A stretch of DNA of 55,880 nucleotides from Campylobacter jejuni (GTDB lineage: Bacteria; Campylobacterota; Campylobacteria; Campylobacterales; Campylobacteraceae), in assembly GCF_002179165.1 (NCBI RefSeq), contig NZ_NFNY01000082.1:1-55880 (forward strand), in the 5' to 3' direction. This document shows positions 34,244 to 43,160 of the stretch, piece by piece; within the stretch, counting starts at the first letter, position 1; every line of letters starts with the position of its first letter. A model generated the notes under the pieces. That model did no database searches and was not told where the DNA came from. It saw only the letters and a list, made by a program, of their open reading frames with translations. The position numbers and the translations under genes were made by a program.

Positions 34244-34734
34244 TGTCAGTAGCAGTAATTTATGGAAGTGCTATGGGAAATACAGAAGGAGCAGCAAATA
34301 CAATTGCTTCAAAATTAGGAATCAGTGATGTTTTAAACATTGCAGATATTGATGCAGCTAAAATCAACTCTTATGATAAATTAATTTGTGGGACTTCTAC
34401 TTGGGGAAGTGGAGATTTGCAAGATGATTGGGATGGTTTTGATTTTTCAGGACTTAGTCTAAATGGAAAAACTGTAGCTGTTTTTGGAATGGGTGATAGT
34501 GAGAGTTATTCTGATACTTATTGTGGCGGTATGGGAAAACTTGCACAAAATTTAAAAAATGCAGGAGCAAATTTAGTTGGTGAAGTTTCAACTGATGGAT
34601 ATACTTTTGAAGCAAGTGATGCAGTTGTTGATGGTAAATTTGTAGGTCTTGCACTTGATAACGACAATCAAGAAGATCAAACTGAAGCGAGAATTGATGC
34701 TTGGGTAGAGCAAATCAAAGCTTATTTTGCTTAA
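34243..34734 (+). CDS. fldA: Flavodoxin
   Basis: A 163-aa FMN electron carrier. IYGSAMGNTEGAANTIASKL (3-22) is the phosphate loop; CGTSTWGSGDLQDDWDGF (about 50-67) and FGMGDSESYSDTYCGGMGKL (about 85) carry the residues that stack on the flavin. In Campylobacterota flavodoxin is essential and serves pyruvate and 2-oxoglutarate oxidoreductases. The site is AAGGAG. Iron control through the shared operon would fit flavodoxin replacing ferredoxin. A terminator follows 6 bases after the stop. Confidence 0.96.
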   Translation: MSVAVIYGSAMGNTEGAANTIASKLGISDVLNIADIDAAKINSYDKLICGTSTWGSGDLQDDWDGFDFSGLSLNGKTVAVFGMGDSESYSDTYCGGMGKLAQNLKNAGANLVGEVSTDGYTFEASDAVVDGKFVGLALDNDNQEDQTEARIDAWVEQIKAYFA

Positions 34735-35579
34735 TTTTTAAAAATATCGGCTTTTTTGGTCGATATTTTATTATATTTTTATTTTTAGTTATTCCACTTT
34801 TTTCAAAACCAACTCAAAAAATTACTCCTATTGCAGAAAAAGCGAAAGATTACTTTTTTATAGAAAAAGATTTAAAATTAACTCATCATCATACAAATTA
34901 TCGAATTTTTGTGGCAAAAAGTAAAATAAAATATAAAAAATATAAAGTAATTTATTTGCTTGATGGCAATGCATTTTTTTCAAGATTTTTAAATCTTTAT
35001 GATTATTTACCTAGGGAAGATATTTTAATTGTTGGTATAGGTTATGATAGTCCTTTAGCGTTTGATACTATCCATAGGACAAAAGATTACACTCCTAAGG
35101 TTCAAGGTTTAGAATTTCAAAATGGAGGAAGTGGCTTTGAATTCAGACAATTTATCAAAACAGAGCTTTTGCCTTATATTAATACACATTATGAAACCAG
35201 TGAAGATTTTCAAATTCTTTTTGGACATTCTTTTGGCGGGCTTTTTGCTTTAGATACTTTATTTCATGATGTAAAGCTTTTTAGCCATTATTTTATCATT
35301 TCTCCTTCTTTGTGGTGGGGTAATAGCGAATTTATACCTAGGCAAATTTCTTTATCAAATTGTCCTCAAATTTATATGGCTTTAGGTTCGGCTGAAGGTA
35401 ATTCTAGTATTAAAAAAGCTGAAGCTAAAATAAGTGCTAAAGAACTTAGCATGCAAATTTTAAATCATAGCACTTGCAAGGTTAATTTTAAACTTTTTGA
35501 AAATGAAACTCATGGGAGTGTGATAGAAAAGGCTATGATTTGGACTATTGAAAATATCAAATTCATAGCCAACGATTGA
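34701..35579 (+). CDS. cee: Periplasmic trilactone siderophore esterase Cee, without a clear start codon
   Basis: About 270-292 aa of the IroE-type esterase family, which cleaves enterobactin-like siderophores in the periplasm. FGRYFIIFLFLVIPLF reads as a signal peptide. The catalytic Ser is in ILFGHSFGGLFALD (about 178-191), and ETHGSVIEKA near the end holds the His; KVIYLLDGNAFF and SPSLWWGNSEF are family segments. The homologue Cee (Cj1376) is described in C. jejuni. No ATG or GTG precedes the signal peptide. The only in-frame candidate is TTG 34701 inside fldA, without a ribosome site, and the fldA terminator lies within the coding stretch. A genome inversion here may have cut off the original start; the gene may be silent. 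The true 5' end is uncertain. Confidence 0.7.
   Translation: MGRANQSLFCLIFKNIGFFGRYFIIFLFLVIPLFSKPTQKITPIAEKAKDYFFIEKDLKLTHHHTNYRIFVAKSKIKYKKYKVIYLLDGNAFFSRFLNLYDYLPREDILIVGIGYDSPLAFDTIHRTKDYTPKVQGLEFQNGGSGFEFRQFIKTELLPYINTHYETSEDFQILFGHSFGGLFALDTLFHDVKLFSHYFIISPSLWWGNSEFIPRQISLSNCPQIYMALGSAEGNSSIKKAEAKISAKELSMQILNHSTCKVNFKLFENETHGSVIEKAMIWTIENIKFIAND
34741..34769 (+). terminator. fldA terminator
   Basis: AAAATATCG (34741-34749), 11-base T-rich loop, CGATATTTT (34761-34769): a 9-bp stem ending in TTTT and followed by more T-rich sequence. It stands 6 bases past the fldA stop, inside the apparent leader part of cee. Confidence 0.75.
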
Positions 35580-35583
35580 TTAT

Positions 35584-37245
35584 CTATCTTTTTCTCATTG
35601 CTTCTATCATCACTTTTGCTTTGCAATCTGCACAACAATAAAGTGTTTTTATTTTGCTTTCATCATTGGCAAATTTGGCTTTCATCAAATTTGCGATTTT
35701 TTCTACCGCCTTTTTTGTAGCAAATTCTTTTCCGCATTCTATACAAGCAAAAAGTTCATCTTTAGCCATAGTTTTATACTCAAAATAATTTGGATTAAAT
35801 TCCATTCCGCTACGCGTAAGTTTTAAAGTGTCTTTTTCAGCACAGCTTACTTCGCAATACCCACAAGTCGTGCAAAGTGAAGCATTAAATTTTAAAGCAT
35901 TTTCTTTACTATCAGCAATCAATGCGCCCACATTACAAGCTCCTACGCAAGAAAGGCAGAGTGTGCAAGTATTTGTATTGATTTCTATTTTGCCATATCT
36001 TAGCCACTCTCCGCTTTCTTTTGTGCCAAAATCATCATTTTTAATCAAATTTTGCATCCTTTTAGCAAAATTTTCCCTAGTGGTTAGAGTGTTATTGTGA
36101 AATTCAAAGCTTAAATTTTCTATAAATTCTTGCTTTTCTAAAGTATTTTGCAATTCTTTTTCATCTTTGGCAACAAAAATGGCTTTTTTATTAAATTTTC
36201 TTTCAAAAAAGGTATTTAAAAGATCTATTGCTTCCGCACTTCCACGCGAAATGAAATCGGTGTAAAAAACTAGATTTGCACCGCTACTTTGCAAAAGGGT
36301 TAAAAAATGCATATGAGATAGCCATTTTTCCCCTTCTATCATAAAAGGCAAAACGCTTTTTGGCAAATGAATATTTAAATCTTCTAAAGGCATTTTTTTA
36401 GGTATGATTAAAATTTTACTATCTTTGTAAAACTCGCAAAGTTCAAAGAAGCTTTGTCTTGGCATAGGTGCATAATCAAGCGAGCCACTAGGACACACAC
36501 TAATGCAACCTCCACAACCTAAACAATCAACTTGAGAAAATTCTAAATGTTTATTTTCATCATCTTTTAAAATTGCTGTTGTTGGGCAAATCTCGGCACA
36601 TTTTGCACAATGCTCGCTGCGTCTTTCATGATATTGACATACGCTAGAATCATAAGTGATGTAGGTTTTAAATTTATATTGTGGGCTTTTATTTTTTAAA
36701 AATTCAAGCAAAGCTTCATTGTCCTTAAAATTTTTTATATTATAGCAACCACTTTGTCTTGTAAAATCCTTGCGAATTTCATTTAAATCAGTGTTAAAAA
36801 GTAAAATATCAAAATCAATTTCTACTTCTTCGCCCTCATTTAAAATCACCGCACAAAGTTCACCTATGCTTCCAAAAACAGCCAAAATTTCTTCATTTTT
36901 TAAACTGATGATTTTAAAACCTTGCTTTTTTAGAAAATCAGCCATATCATCGCTAGAATCTACTAAAATAATACGATTTTTTACTTCTTTATTTTGTTCT
37001 AAATCAAGTCCTAAATCATAAACATTTGCTCTAGCTTCATAAAGTTTTAATATATTTTTACTTTTTTCTAAAATTTCATCTTGTGAGTTTTTAAGATAAA
37101 AATTAATTTCTGGAGCGTAAATTTGTGCTTTTTGATTTTTTTCATTAGAGATTAAAACTTCTTCATCTTTGCAATTTTCCCAAATGTTTATATTGTCAGG
37201 TAAGGGAATGAGATTTTCATTTTGTATGAAAACAAAGTCTTTCAT
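35584..37245 (-). CDS. Multi-cluster 4Fe-4S ferredoxin-type protein (Cj1377c-like)
   Basis: A 553-aa cytoplasmic iron-sulfur protein. A first ferredoxin pair appears around residues 205-255 (CQYHERRSEHCAKCAEICP and QVDCLGCGGCISVCPSG), and a second around 425-470 (NTCTLCLSCVGACNVG and SLCTTCGYCEVSCAEK). A CxECGKE and CCADCKAK tail may bind zinc. The N-terminal 200 residues are unrecognised. An electron-transfer role is sure, partner unknown. It is divergent from selA (68-bp gap), and selenocysteine in Campylobacter serves formate dehydrogenase, so a link to formate oxidation is a reasonable guess. The C-terminal end is 4 bases from the cee stop. Confidence 0.88.
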   Translation of the reverse strand: MKDFVFIQNENLIPLPDNINIWENCKDEEVLISNEKNQKAQIYAPEINFYLKNSQDEILEKSKNILKLYEARANVYDLGLDLEQNKEVKNRIILVDSSDDMADFLKKQGFKIISLKNEEILAVFGSIGELCAVILNEGEEVEIDFDILLFNTDLNEIRKDFTRQSGCYNIKNFKDNEALLEFLKNKSPQYKFKTYITYDSSVCQYHERRSEHCAKCAEICPTTAILKDDENKHLEFSQVDCLGCGGCISVCPSGSLDYAPMPRQSFFELCEFYKDSKILIIPKKMPLEDLNIHLPKSVLPFMIEGEKWLSHMHFLTLLQSSGANLVFYTDFISRGSAEAIDLLNTFFERKFNKKAIFVAKDEKELQNTLEKQEFIENLSFEFHNNTLTTRENFAKRMQNLIKNDDFGTKESGEWLRYGKIEINTNTCTLCLSCVGACNVGALIADSKENALKFNASLCTTCGYCEVSCAEKDTLKLTRSGMEFNPNYFEYKTMAKDELFACIECGKEFATKKAVEKIANLMKAKFANDESKIKTLYCCADCKAKVMIEAMRKR

Positions 37246-37278
37246 TGTTTTTCCTTGGATATATTTTTTTAAATTTTA

Positions 37279-37298
37279 TGGTAAAATAACCAAATATT
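37279..37298 (+). promoter_or_regulatory. selA promoter region
   Basis: TAAAAT (37282-37287) in GGTAAAATAACC lies 27 bases before the selA ATG, after a TTTTTTTAAATTTTA stretch typical of Campylobacter promoters. The gap is shared with the divergent ferredoxin gene. Ribosome site TAAGG lies at 37302-37306. Confidence 0.5.
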
Positions 37299-37313
37299 TT
37301 CTTAAGGCTTAAG

Positions 37314-38636
37314 ATGAACAAATTCAGACATTTTCCGCAAATTGGAACTTTAATTGACGATGAAAGTTTAAAAGAATATCCTTTTTATTTAAAATCTTAT
37401 TTTTGTAAAAGCATTGTTGCAAAACTTAAGACAAATTTAGACGAAAATTCTCTTGATAAAATTACTATTTTAGAAAAGATAAAACAAGAAATAAATAAAC
37501 ATTTACGCAAAGATTTACAAAGCGTGATTAATGCCACTGGTGTTGTTATCCATACGAATTTAGGGCGAAGTGTTATTGATGAAAGCATTTTTAACAATTC
37601 TAAAGAAGTGCTTTGCAATTACGCTAATATTGAATTTGATTTAGAAAACGGCAAAAGAGGAAGTCGCTATGCTTTGGTGCTTGAAAAGCTTAAAATGCTT
37701 TTTGAGTGTGAAGATGCTTTGGTGGTAAATAACAATGCCGCCGCAGTTTTTTTGGTATTAAATTCACTTTGCTTTGATAAAGAACTCATTACTTCAAGGG
37801 GTGAACTTGTCGAAATTGGCGGAAGCTTTCGTGTGAGCGAAGTGATTAAAGCTGCTGGGGTAAAGCTTTTAGAAGTTGGTACTAGCAATAAAACACATTT
37901 AAAAGATTATGAAAAAGCTATTAATGAAAACACTAAAATACTTTTAAAGACTCATAAATCAAATTTCGCATTAATCGGTTTTTGTAGTGAAGTTGATATT
38001 AAAGATTTGGGGCTTTTGGCTAGAGAAAAAGGACTTTTAAGCTATTATGATTTGGGTTCTGGATGGTGTGAGAATTTAAATGCAAAATTAGTTAAAAATG
38101 AGCCTAAAATTAAAGAATTGATTAAATATTGCGATATTTTAAGTTTTAGTGGAGATAAGCTTTTTGGTAGCGTGCAAGCTGGAATCATACTTGGCAAAAA
38201 AGAACTTATTGATAAAATTAAAAAAAATCAACTTTTAAGAATGTTAAGGGTGGATAAAGTTACTCTTGCTTTTTTAAATGAAAGTCTTAGGGCTTATCTT
38301 GAGAAAGATTATGAAAAAATCATAAGCTTAAAACTTTTAAATGATGAAATAAATCACATAAAAGAAAAAGCTTTAAGGGTGCAAAATGAGCTCAAATTTA
38401 AAAGCGAGTTAAGAACGAGTAAAAGCTTAGTGGGCGGAGGTTCTATGCCGGATAAAACTTTAGATACTTTTGTTTTAGCTTTTAAAGGTAATGCTTTAAA
38501 ATTGCAAGAGAAATTCAGGGCAAAAAATATCATAGGACGCATAGAAAATGAGGCTTTTGTGTTAGATTTTAGGACAATTTTGGAAAAAGATTTATCAAAA
38601 CTAATTGAAATTATCAATACTATGGAAAATTTATGA
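37314..38636 (+). CDS. selA: L-seryl-tRNA(Sec) selenium transferase
   Basis: A 440-aa PLP enzyme that turns seryl-tRNA(Sec) into selenocysteyl-tRNA. NATGVVIHTNLGRSVIDE (about 72-89) is the family start; VVNNNAAAVFLVLNSL binds the cofactor phosphate, and SFSGDKLFGSVQAGIILG (about 279-296) includes the Schiff-base Lys. VGGGSMPDKTLDTF is the C-terminal signature. Length is a little under the usual 460. It overlaps selB by 4 bases; the two form the selenocysteine operon. Confidence 0.96.
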   Translation: MNKFRHFPQIGTLIDDESLKEYPFYLKSYFCKSIVAKLKTNLDENSLDKITILEKIKQEINKHLRKDLQSVINATGVVIHTNLGRSVIDESIFNNSKEVLCNYANIEFDLENGKRGSRYALVLEKLKMLFECEDALVVNNNAAAVFLVLNSLCFDKELITSRGELVEIGGSFRVSEVIKAAGVKLLEVGTSNKTHLKDYEKAINENTKILLKTHKSNFALIGFCSEVDIKDLGLLAREKGLLSYYDLGSGWCENLNAKLVKNEPKIKELIKYCDILSFSGDKLFGSVQAGIILGKKELIDKIKKNQLLRMLRVDKVTLAFLNESLRAYLEKDYEKIISLKLLNDEINHIKEKALRVQNELKFKSELRTSKSLVGGGSMPDKTLDTFVLAFKGNALKLQEKFRAKNIIGRIENEAFVLDFRTILEKDLSKLIEIINTMENL

Positions 38637-40432
38637 ATTCACTTTTAATTGGCACTGCAGGGCATATTGATCATGGAAAAACTTCTTTAATTAAAGCATT
38701 AAATGGCTTTGAAGGCGATAGCTTAAAAGAGGAAAAGGAAAGACAAATCACTATCAATTTAAGTTTTTCAAATTTAACTTATAAAGAAAAACACCTTTCT
38801 TTTATTGATGTGCCTGGACACAAAGATTTGGTTAAAACAATGATAAGTGGAGCATTTGGTTTTAGTGCTTGTTTATTTGTAGTTGATATTAATGAAGGCC
38901 TAAAAGAACAAAGCATAGAACATTTGGAAGTGCTTGAAATTTTAGGAATAAAAGATATTATTTTGGTATTTAGCAAGTGTGATTTATGTGAGAATTTAAA
39001 AGAACAAGGGCAAACAATTTTAAATGCACTTAACTTCACGCCAAAAGAAATTTTTTACACTTCTATCAAAGATGAAGCAAGCATTCTAAAATTAAAAAAC
39101 TATCTTTTAAATTTAGAGTGCAAAAATGGCAATGAAAAATTTGTTTTTCGGTATTATATTGATAGGGTTTTTTCCTTAAAAGGTATAGGAACTATAGTCA
39201 CGGGAAGTTTAAATGAAGGAAAAATTTCTTTAAATGAAAAAATCATTTGTCTTGATAACCAAAAAGAACTCATCATCAAAAATATACAAAATCACGAAAA
39301 TAATTTTAATGAAATTTCAGCTTATAACCGCGTCGCTTTAAGTTTAAATTGCGATTATAAAGAGCTTAAAAAAGGTTTTTTATTAAGCAAAAAAGGTTTT
39401 TTTAAAGGCTTTAAAGAATGTGATGTTTTAATTAAAGCTAAGAATTTAAAAAATGCAAAAATGCTTTTTTGCGTAGGAGCAAAAAGTATAGAATGTAAGA
39501 TTAATATTTTAAAAGAATTAGAAAATGATGAATTTTTCGCACATCTTGATTTTGAAAAAAATCTTTTTTTATGCTTTGATGAAAAATTTGTTTTACTTCA
39601 AAATAACCGCGTTGTAGGTGGCGGAAGGGTTTTAAATCCAGTGAGTGAGCCTTTAAGAAGAGATCAAAAAAATAAGTTTTTAATGTTTTTAAAAAACAAA
39701 AACCTAAAAAAGACTTTTGAGTTTTTAAAAAATACTCATAAATATGGTTTTGGTTTGCTTTCAAGTTATCAAAGATTTAAATTAAACCATGAAGAAGCGT
39801 TGAGTTTAGCTAAAGAATTAAACGAAGTTTTTGTTGATGAAAAAAATCTTAATATTTATAATCTATCTATTTTAGATGAGTTTAAAAAATTTGTTTCTTT
39901 TATACTTGAAAAAAATCCTTATGCTATGCTTTCGGCCACTTCTTTGGCTTTAAGGCTTTCTTGGGCTAGTGTGGAATTTTGTGAATTTGGACTTAAAAAT
40001 ATGACAAATTTGCTTGATTTTGAAAATGGAGTGTATTTTAAAAAAGGAATTGATTTTGAAAAATTAAAAGAAAAAAACAATAACGAGCTTTATGAAATGC
40101 TTAAAAAACAAGGCATAAAGCCTGAAGCACCTTATAATTTATATGATTTTTTAGAGCTTGATAGAAAAAGCGGAGATGAAATACTAAAAAAACTGACAAA
40201 ACAAAATCTCATCATAAGATTAACGCATAATCTTTTTGTAGAGAAAAATGCACTGAATAAACTTATGCAAGAGTGTTTAGAGCTTTTAAAAAATGAAAGT
40301 CTTGATGTGCAAAAGATGAAAGAATATTTTAATTTTTCAAGAAAATATGCCATAGCTTATCTAGAATATTTAGATAAGAATGAAAAAATACAAAAAAAAG
40401 ATGAAAAGAGATTTTTAAAAGCAAGTGTTTAG
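38633..40432 (+). CDS. selB: Selenocysteine-specific elongation factor SelB
   Basis: A 599-aa GTPase that brings selenocysteyl-tRNA to UGA codons with a SECIS hairpin. IGTAGHIDHGKTSLIKAL (5-22) is G1, DVPGHKDLVKTM (about 60) G3 and VFSKCDLCENL G4. RVFSLKGIGTIVTGSL starts domain II. The last 200 residues have the winged-helix repeats that bind the SECIS. The protein is intact. No selenoprotein gene lies in this window; the expected target is fdhA elsewhere. Confidence 0.95.
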   Translation: MNSLLIGTAGHIDHGKTSLIKALNGFEGDSLKEEKERQITINLSFSNLTYKEKHLSFIDVPGHKDLVKTMISGAFGFSACLFVVDINEGLKEQSIEHLEVLEILGIKDIILVFSKCDLCENLKEQGQTILNALNFTPKEIFYTSIKDEASILKLKNYLLNLECKNGNEKFVFRYYIDRVFSLKGIGTIVTGSLNEGKISLNEKIICLDNQKELIIKNIQNHENNFNEISAYNRVALSLNCDYKELKKGFLLSKKGFFKGFKECDVLIKAKNLKNAKMLFCVGAKSIECKINILKELENDEFFAHLDFEKNLFLCFDEKFVLLQNNRVVGGGRVLNPVSEPLRRDQKNKFLMFLKNKNLKKTFEFLKNTHKYGFGLLSSYQRFKLNHEEALSLAKELNEVFVDEKNLNIYNLSILDEFKKFVSFILEKNPYAMLSATSLALRLSWASVEFCEFGLKNMTNLLDFENGVYFKKGIDFEKLKEKNNNELYEMLKKQGIKPEAPYNLYDFLELDRKSGDEILKKLTKQNLIIRLTHNLFVEKNALNKLMQECLELLKNESLDVQKMKEYFNFSRKYAIAYLEYLDKNEKIQKKDEKRFLKASV

Positions 40433-40439
40433 AATATCA

Positions 40440-40480
40440 TTATAAAATTAAAGCAAATTTCAATTTGTAAAGGAATATTA
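40440..40480 (+). promoter_or_regulatory. Possible promoter of the DsbC-like gene
   Basis: TTATAAAAT (40440-40448) about 33 bases before ATG 40481 is a plausible -10 region; AAAGGA (40468-40473) is the ribosome site. The dsbC-like gene is 48 bases past selB and could also be read from the selAB transcript. Confidence 0.4.
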
Positions 40481-41191
40481 ATGAAAAAATTAAGTTTAAT
40501 CATTGCCTGTTCAGCTTCTTTATTCGCAGCTAGCAATACTGAAATCAGTGATTTTTACTCTAAAAGCATTAAAGCACAATTTCCAAATGCAACTATAAGC
40601 GTAGGCGATCGCCAAAAAGTGGGAAATACAGGATTTGAAAGCGTGATCGTAACTATAGCGGTTGATGGACAAAAACAAGAGCAAATTCTTTTTACAAAAG
40701 ACAATATTATCGTTCCTGATATCATCGATTTGAAAACCAGAACTTCTTACGCACAAGAATATGAAATGAAAAAATTCCAAGAAGCTAGGGCAAATTTTAC
40801 TAAAAACGCTAAACCAGTAGCACAAAAAGAAAAAATGGTGATAGCTTTAGGCGATAAAAATAAACCCGCTATTTATGTCTTTTCAGATCCTGAATGTCCG
40901 TATTGTAGAGAGCATTTAGCACAAATTAAAGATGAGCTTAAAAATTATCAAGTTAATTATATTTTAACTCCAGTGCATGGAAGATCGGCTTTTGAAAAAT
41001 CAGCACTCATTTATAAAGAAAGCAAAAAAGCTAAAAATGATGATGAAAAAATAGCTATTTTAAATAAATATTACGACGCAAAGATTAATTCTTATCCTGA
41101 TGCGAGTGATTCTGAAGTAAAAGAAGTAATTTCACTTTATGAAAAATATCGCTCTTTGGGTCTTAGTGCAACTCCAACCATCATTAAATAA
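40481..41191 (+). CDS. dsbC: Periplasmic DsbC-like thiol oxidoreductase/isomerase (Cj1380-like)
   Basis: A 236-aa exported thioredoxin-fold protein. KKLSLIIACSASLFAAS is a signal peptide. An N-terminal cystatin-like dimerisation part (about 20-100) leads by a helix to the catalytic domain, where FSDPECPYCREHLAQI has the CPYC active site (about 139-142) and LSATPTIIK the cis-Pro loop. The homologue C8J_1298 is described as a bifunctional oxidase/isomerase in the C. jejuni Dsb network. It abuts the next gene by a one-base overlap. Confidence 0.92.
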   Translation: MKKLSLIIACSASLFAASNTEISDFYSKSIKAQFPNATISVGDRQKVGNTGFESVIVTIAVDGQKQEQILFTKDNIIVPDIIDLKTRTSYAQEYEMKKFQEARANFTKNAKPVAQKEKMVIALGDKNKPAIYVFSDPECPYCREHLAQIKDELKNYQVNYILTPVHGRSAFEKSALIYKESKKAKNDDEKIAILNKYYDAKINSYPDASDSEVKEVISLYEKYRSLGLSATPTIIK

Positions 41192-41718
41192 TGAAAAAAA
41201 TTCATTTAATCTTTAGCACATTTTTAGCACTTTTTTTGAGTGCTTGTGCTAATGCTACTTTGATACAAAGCTCTATACAAACAAGCAATGAAGGTATTTT
41301 TGTAAAGACAAAGCAAGGGCAAAGTTTTCAAATTTATTTTCAAAATCCAAGCAAAATTGAAAGTCATTTGGATAGAAATTTGGCTTTAAAACTCGAAAGC
41401 TTGGGGCTTAAAGAAAAAATACAAAATGCTGATTATGAGATTTTAATCAATCTTGTGGATTTAAAAAAGCGTTCTTATGCTCAAAGGATTAGCACTTCGG
41501 CACATTTTTTTTATGATTTTGACCCTTTAGAGAGTGGTGGAGAATGGCTTGTGGAAAATTATTATATTATGCAAGCTAATATACAAATTCGCTCCAATTT
41601 TGACACAAAAGCTACAAGCTTGATAGCAAGAACAGCTTATCTTAGTGATAAAAAGCGTTGCCAGCTTTCTTTAGAAAATAAAATTATCAATCAAATTTCA
41701 AGCTTTTTTTATTTTTAA
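41191..41718 (+). CDS. Outer-membrane-type lipoprotein (Cj1381-like), weak TraT likeness
   Basis: A 175-aa lipoprotein: KKIHLIFSTFLALFLSACAN has a lipobox LSAC, with Cys about residue 18. The mature part has a predicted strand-helix pattern; DRNLALKLESLGLKEKIQNA followed by DYEILINLVDLKKRS recalls the middle of TraT-type complement-resistance lipoproteins, but the protein is shorter and the likeness unproven. One-base overlap with the DsbC-like gene. Its 3' end overlaps the convergent cmeG stop by 4 bases, at the right-hand end of the probable inversion. Confidence 0.8.
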   Translation: MKKIHLIFSTFLALFLSACANATLIQSSIQTSNEGIFVKTKQGQSFQIYFQNPSKIESHLDRNLALKLESLGLKEKIQNADYEILINLVDLKKRSYAQRISTSAHFFYDFDPLESGGEWLVENYYIMQANIQIRSNFDTKATSLIARTAYLSDKKRCQLSLENKIINQISSFFYF

Positions 41719-43010
41719 ATTTTATTCTCCAATTCTTCTTTGTTTGTAAGTTTGCTATCGAATTTAATGACTAGGTTTTTTGCATTTTTATAAATATCTA
41801 CAATACCTATATTTTTACTAAATTCACTCAAATTTAAAGGTGTTTCTAAAGGCAGATAGAGATTTTTAAATTCGACAGGATTTTTTAAATAAAACAAAGT
41901 TACAAGCCAAATCATAGCTAAAATCACTAAAATCATAGTCAAAATATTTAACTCATCAAGATGTAAAAATGCTCCACCTATAATACCACCTGCAAAACTT
42001 CCAGCGTAACCAAAAGCATTAAAAAGCCCTAATGCAGCTCCTTTTTCATGTGCTTTGCAAAATTTAGAAGCACAGCTTTGCATGATAGGTTCATGCAAAT
42101 TAAAACCTATAAAAAAGATCACAACGGCAAGGATGAAAAAATTAATGGAATTTGCAAATATAAAAAGAATATAAGAAAATATGAAAAATCCTACACCTAA
42201 AAGTAAAATTTGTTTTGCCAAGCCCCTTTTTTCTCCCAAACTTCCAGCAAAACCCATAGCTAAAAATCCTGCTATCATTGAAGCAGTATAAACAATCCAA
42301 AGTTTGTTTTCATCAAAACCTAAATGTTTGACTAAAATTATAGGAATACTCAAAAACGCGATACTCATAAGCATTTTTTGCATAAAATTTGTAAAATTCA
42401 TCAAGGCTAAATTTTTTTGCTTAATGAGATGAAAAAAAGGTGTTTTATTGTTTTCATGGGTGATTTTTTGCTCTTTTGGAACGACCGTAAAAAGCAAGAT
42501 GATGCATAAAAGTGATAAAGCAGCACTCAAATCAAAAAGGCTTGATAGACCCCATTTAGCACTCATTAAAGGTGAAACTACCATAGAAGCTGCAAAAGAA
42601 AGTCCTATAAAAGATCCCATTATCGCCATGGCCTTGCCACGATTTTCTTCGGTAATAAAATCACTTATCATTGCTGTAGCCACTGCACCAATAGCCCCTG
42701 CACCTTGAAGCATTCTGCCTATTAGCATAGTATAAATATCATTAGCATATGAGCATATAAGAGAACCTATAATAAAGATAATTAGTCCTATTAACATAGT
42801 TTTTTTACGCCCAATTTTATCACTTAAAATCCCAAAAGGCATTTGTAAAGCCATTTGAGTTAAGGCATAAACACCTACTAAAAGTCCTACTAGAAACTCA
42901 TTTGCATTTTTTAGCTCAAGTGCATAAAGGCTAAGCACCGGTAAAACAATAAAAAGCCCAAAAAACCTTGTTCCAACGATAAAAGATAGGGGTAAGACAT
43001 TTTTTAGCAT
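41715..43010 (-). CDS. cmeG: MFS multidrug efflux transporter CmeG
   Basis: A 431-aa, 12-helix major-facilitator protein. Motif A is clear: MPFGILSDKIGRKKTMLIG (about 57-75), with LQGAGAIGAVATAMISDF (motif B/C region, about 103). A C-terminal soluble tail of about 45 residues follows the last helix. The homologue Cj1375 (CmeG) exports fluoroquinolones and contributes to oxidative-stress tolerance. The family is known to be proton-driven. The gene lies divergent from the TM2 genes across a 150-bp gap. Confidence 0.9.
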   Translation of the reverse strand: MLKNVLPLSFIVGTRFFGLFIVLPVLSLYALELKNANEFLVGLLVGVYALTQMALQMPFGILSDKIGRKKTMLIGLIIFIIGSLICSYANDIYTMLIGRMLQGAGAIGAVATAMISDFITEENRGKAMAIMGSFIGLSFAASMVVSPLMSAKWGLSSLFDLSAALSLLCIILLFTVVPKEQKITHENNKTPFFHLIKQKNLALMNFTNFMQKMLMSIAFLSIPIILVKHLGFDENKLWIVYTASMIAGFLAMGFAGSLGEKRGLAKQILLLGVGFFIFSYILFIFANSINFFILAVVIFFIGFNLHEPIMQSCASKFCKAHEKGAALGLFNAFGYAGSFAGGIIGGAFLHLDELNILTMILVILAMIWLVTLFYLKNPVEFKNLYLPLETPLNLSEFSKNIGIVDIYKNAKNLVIKFDSKLTNKEELENKI

Positions 43011-43160
43011 TATTTTGGTTTCCTAAAATTTAAATTATCAAATAGGATAATTTTACTATGAAATGCTTTAAGGATATTTAAGTTTTTTAATTTTATCTTT
43101 TTAAAAGCCGAAAAAAAGTAGAATTTTTATCTTTTAAAATTCGTGATAAAGGTAAAATTT

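Noticed and set aside
38633-41191. Selenoprotein with in-frame UGA near selAB
   Set aside because: The neighbouring frames are complete without UGA read-through; TGA codons in the window occur as normal stops or in decayed genes.
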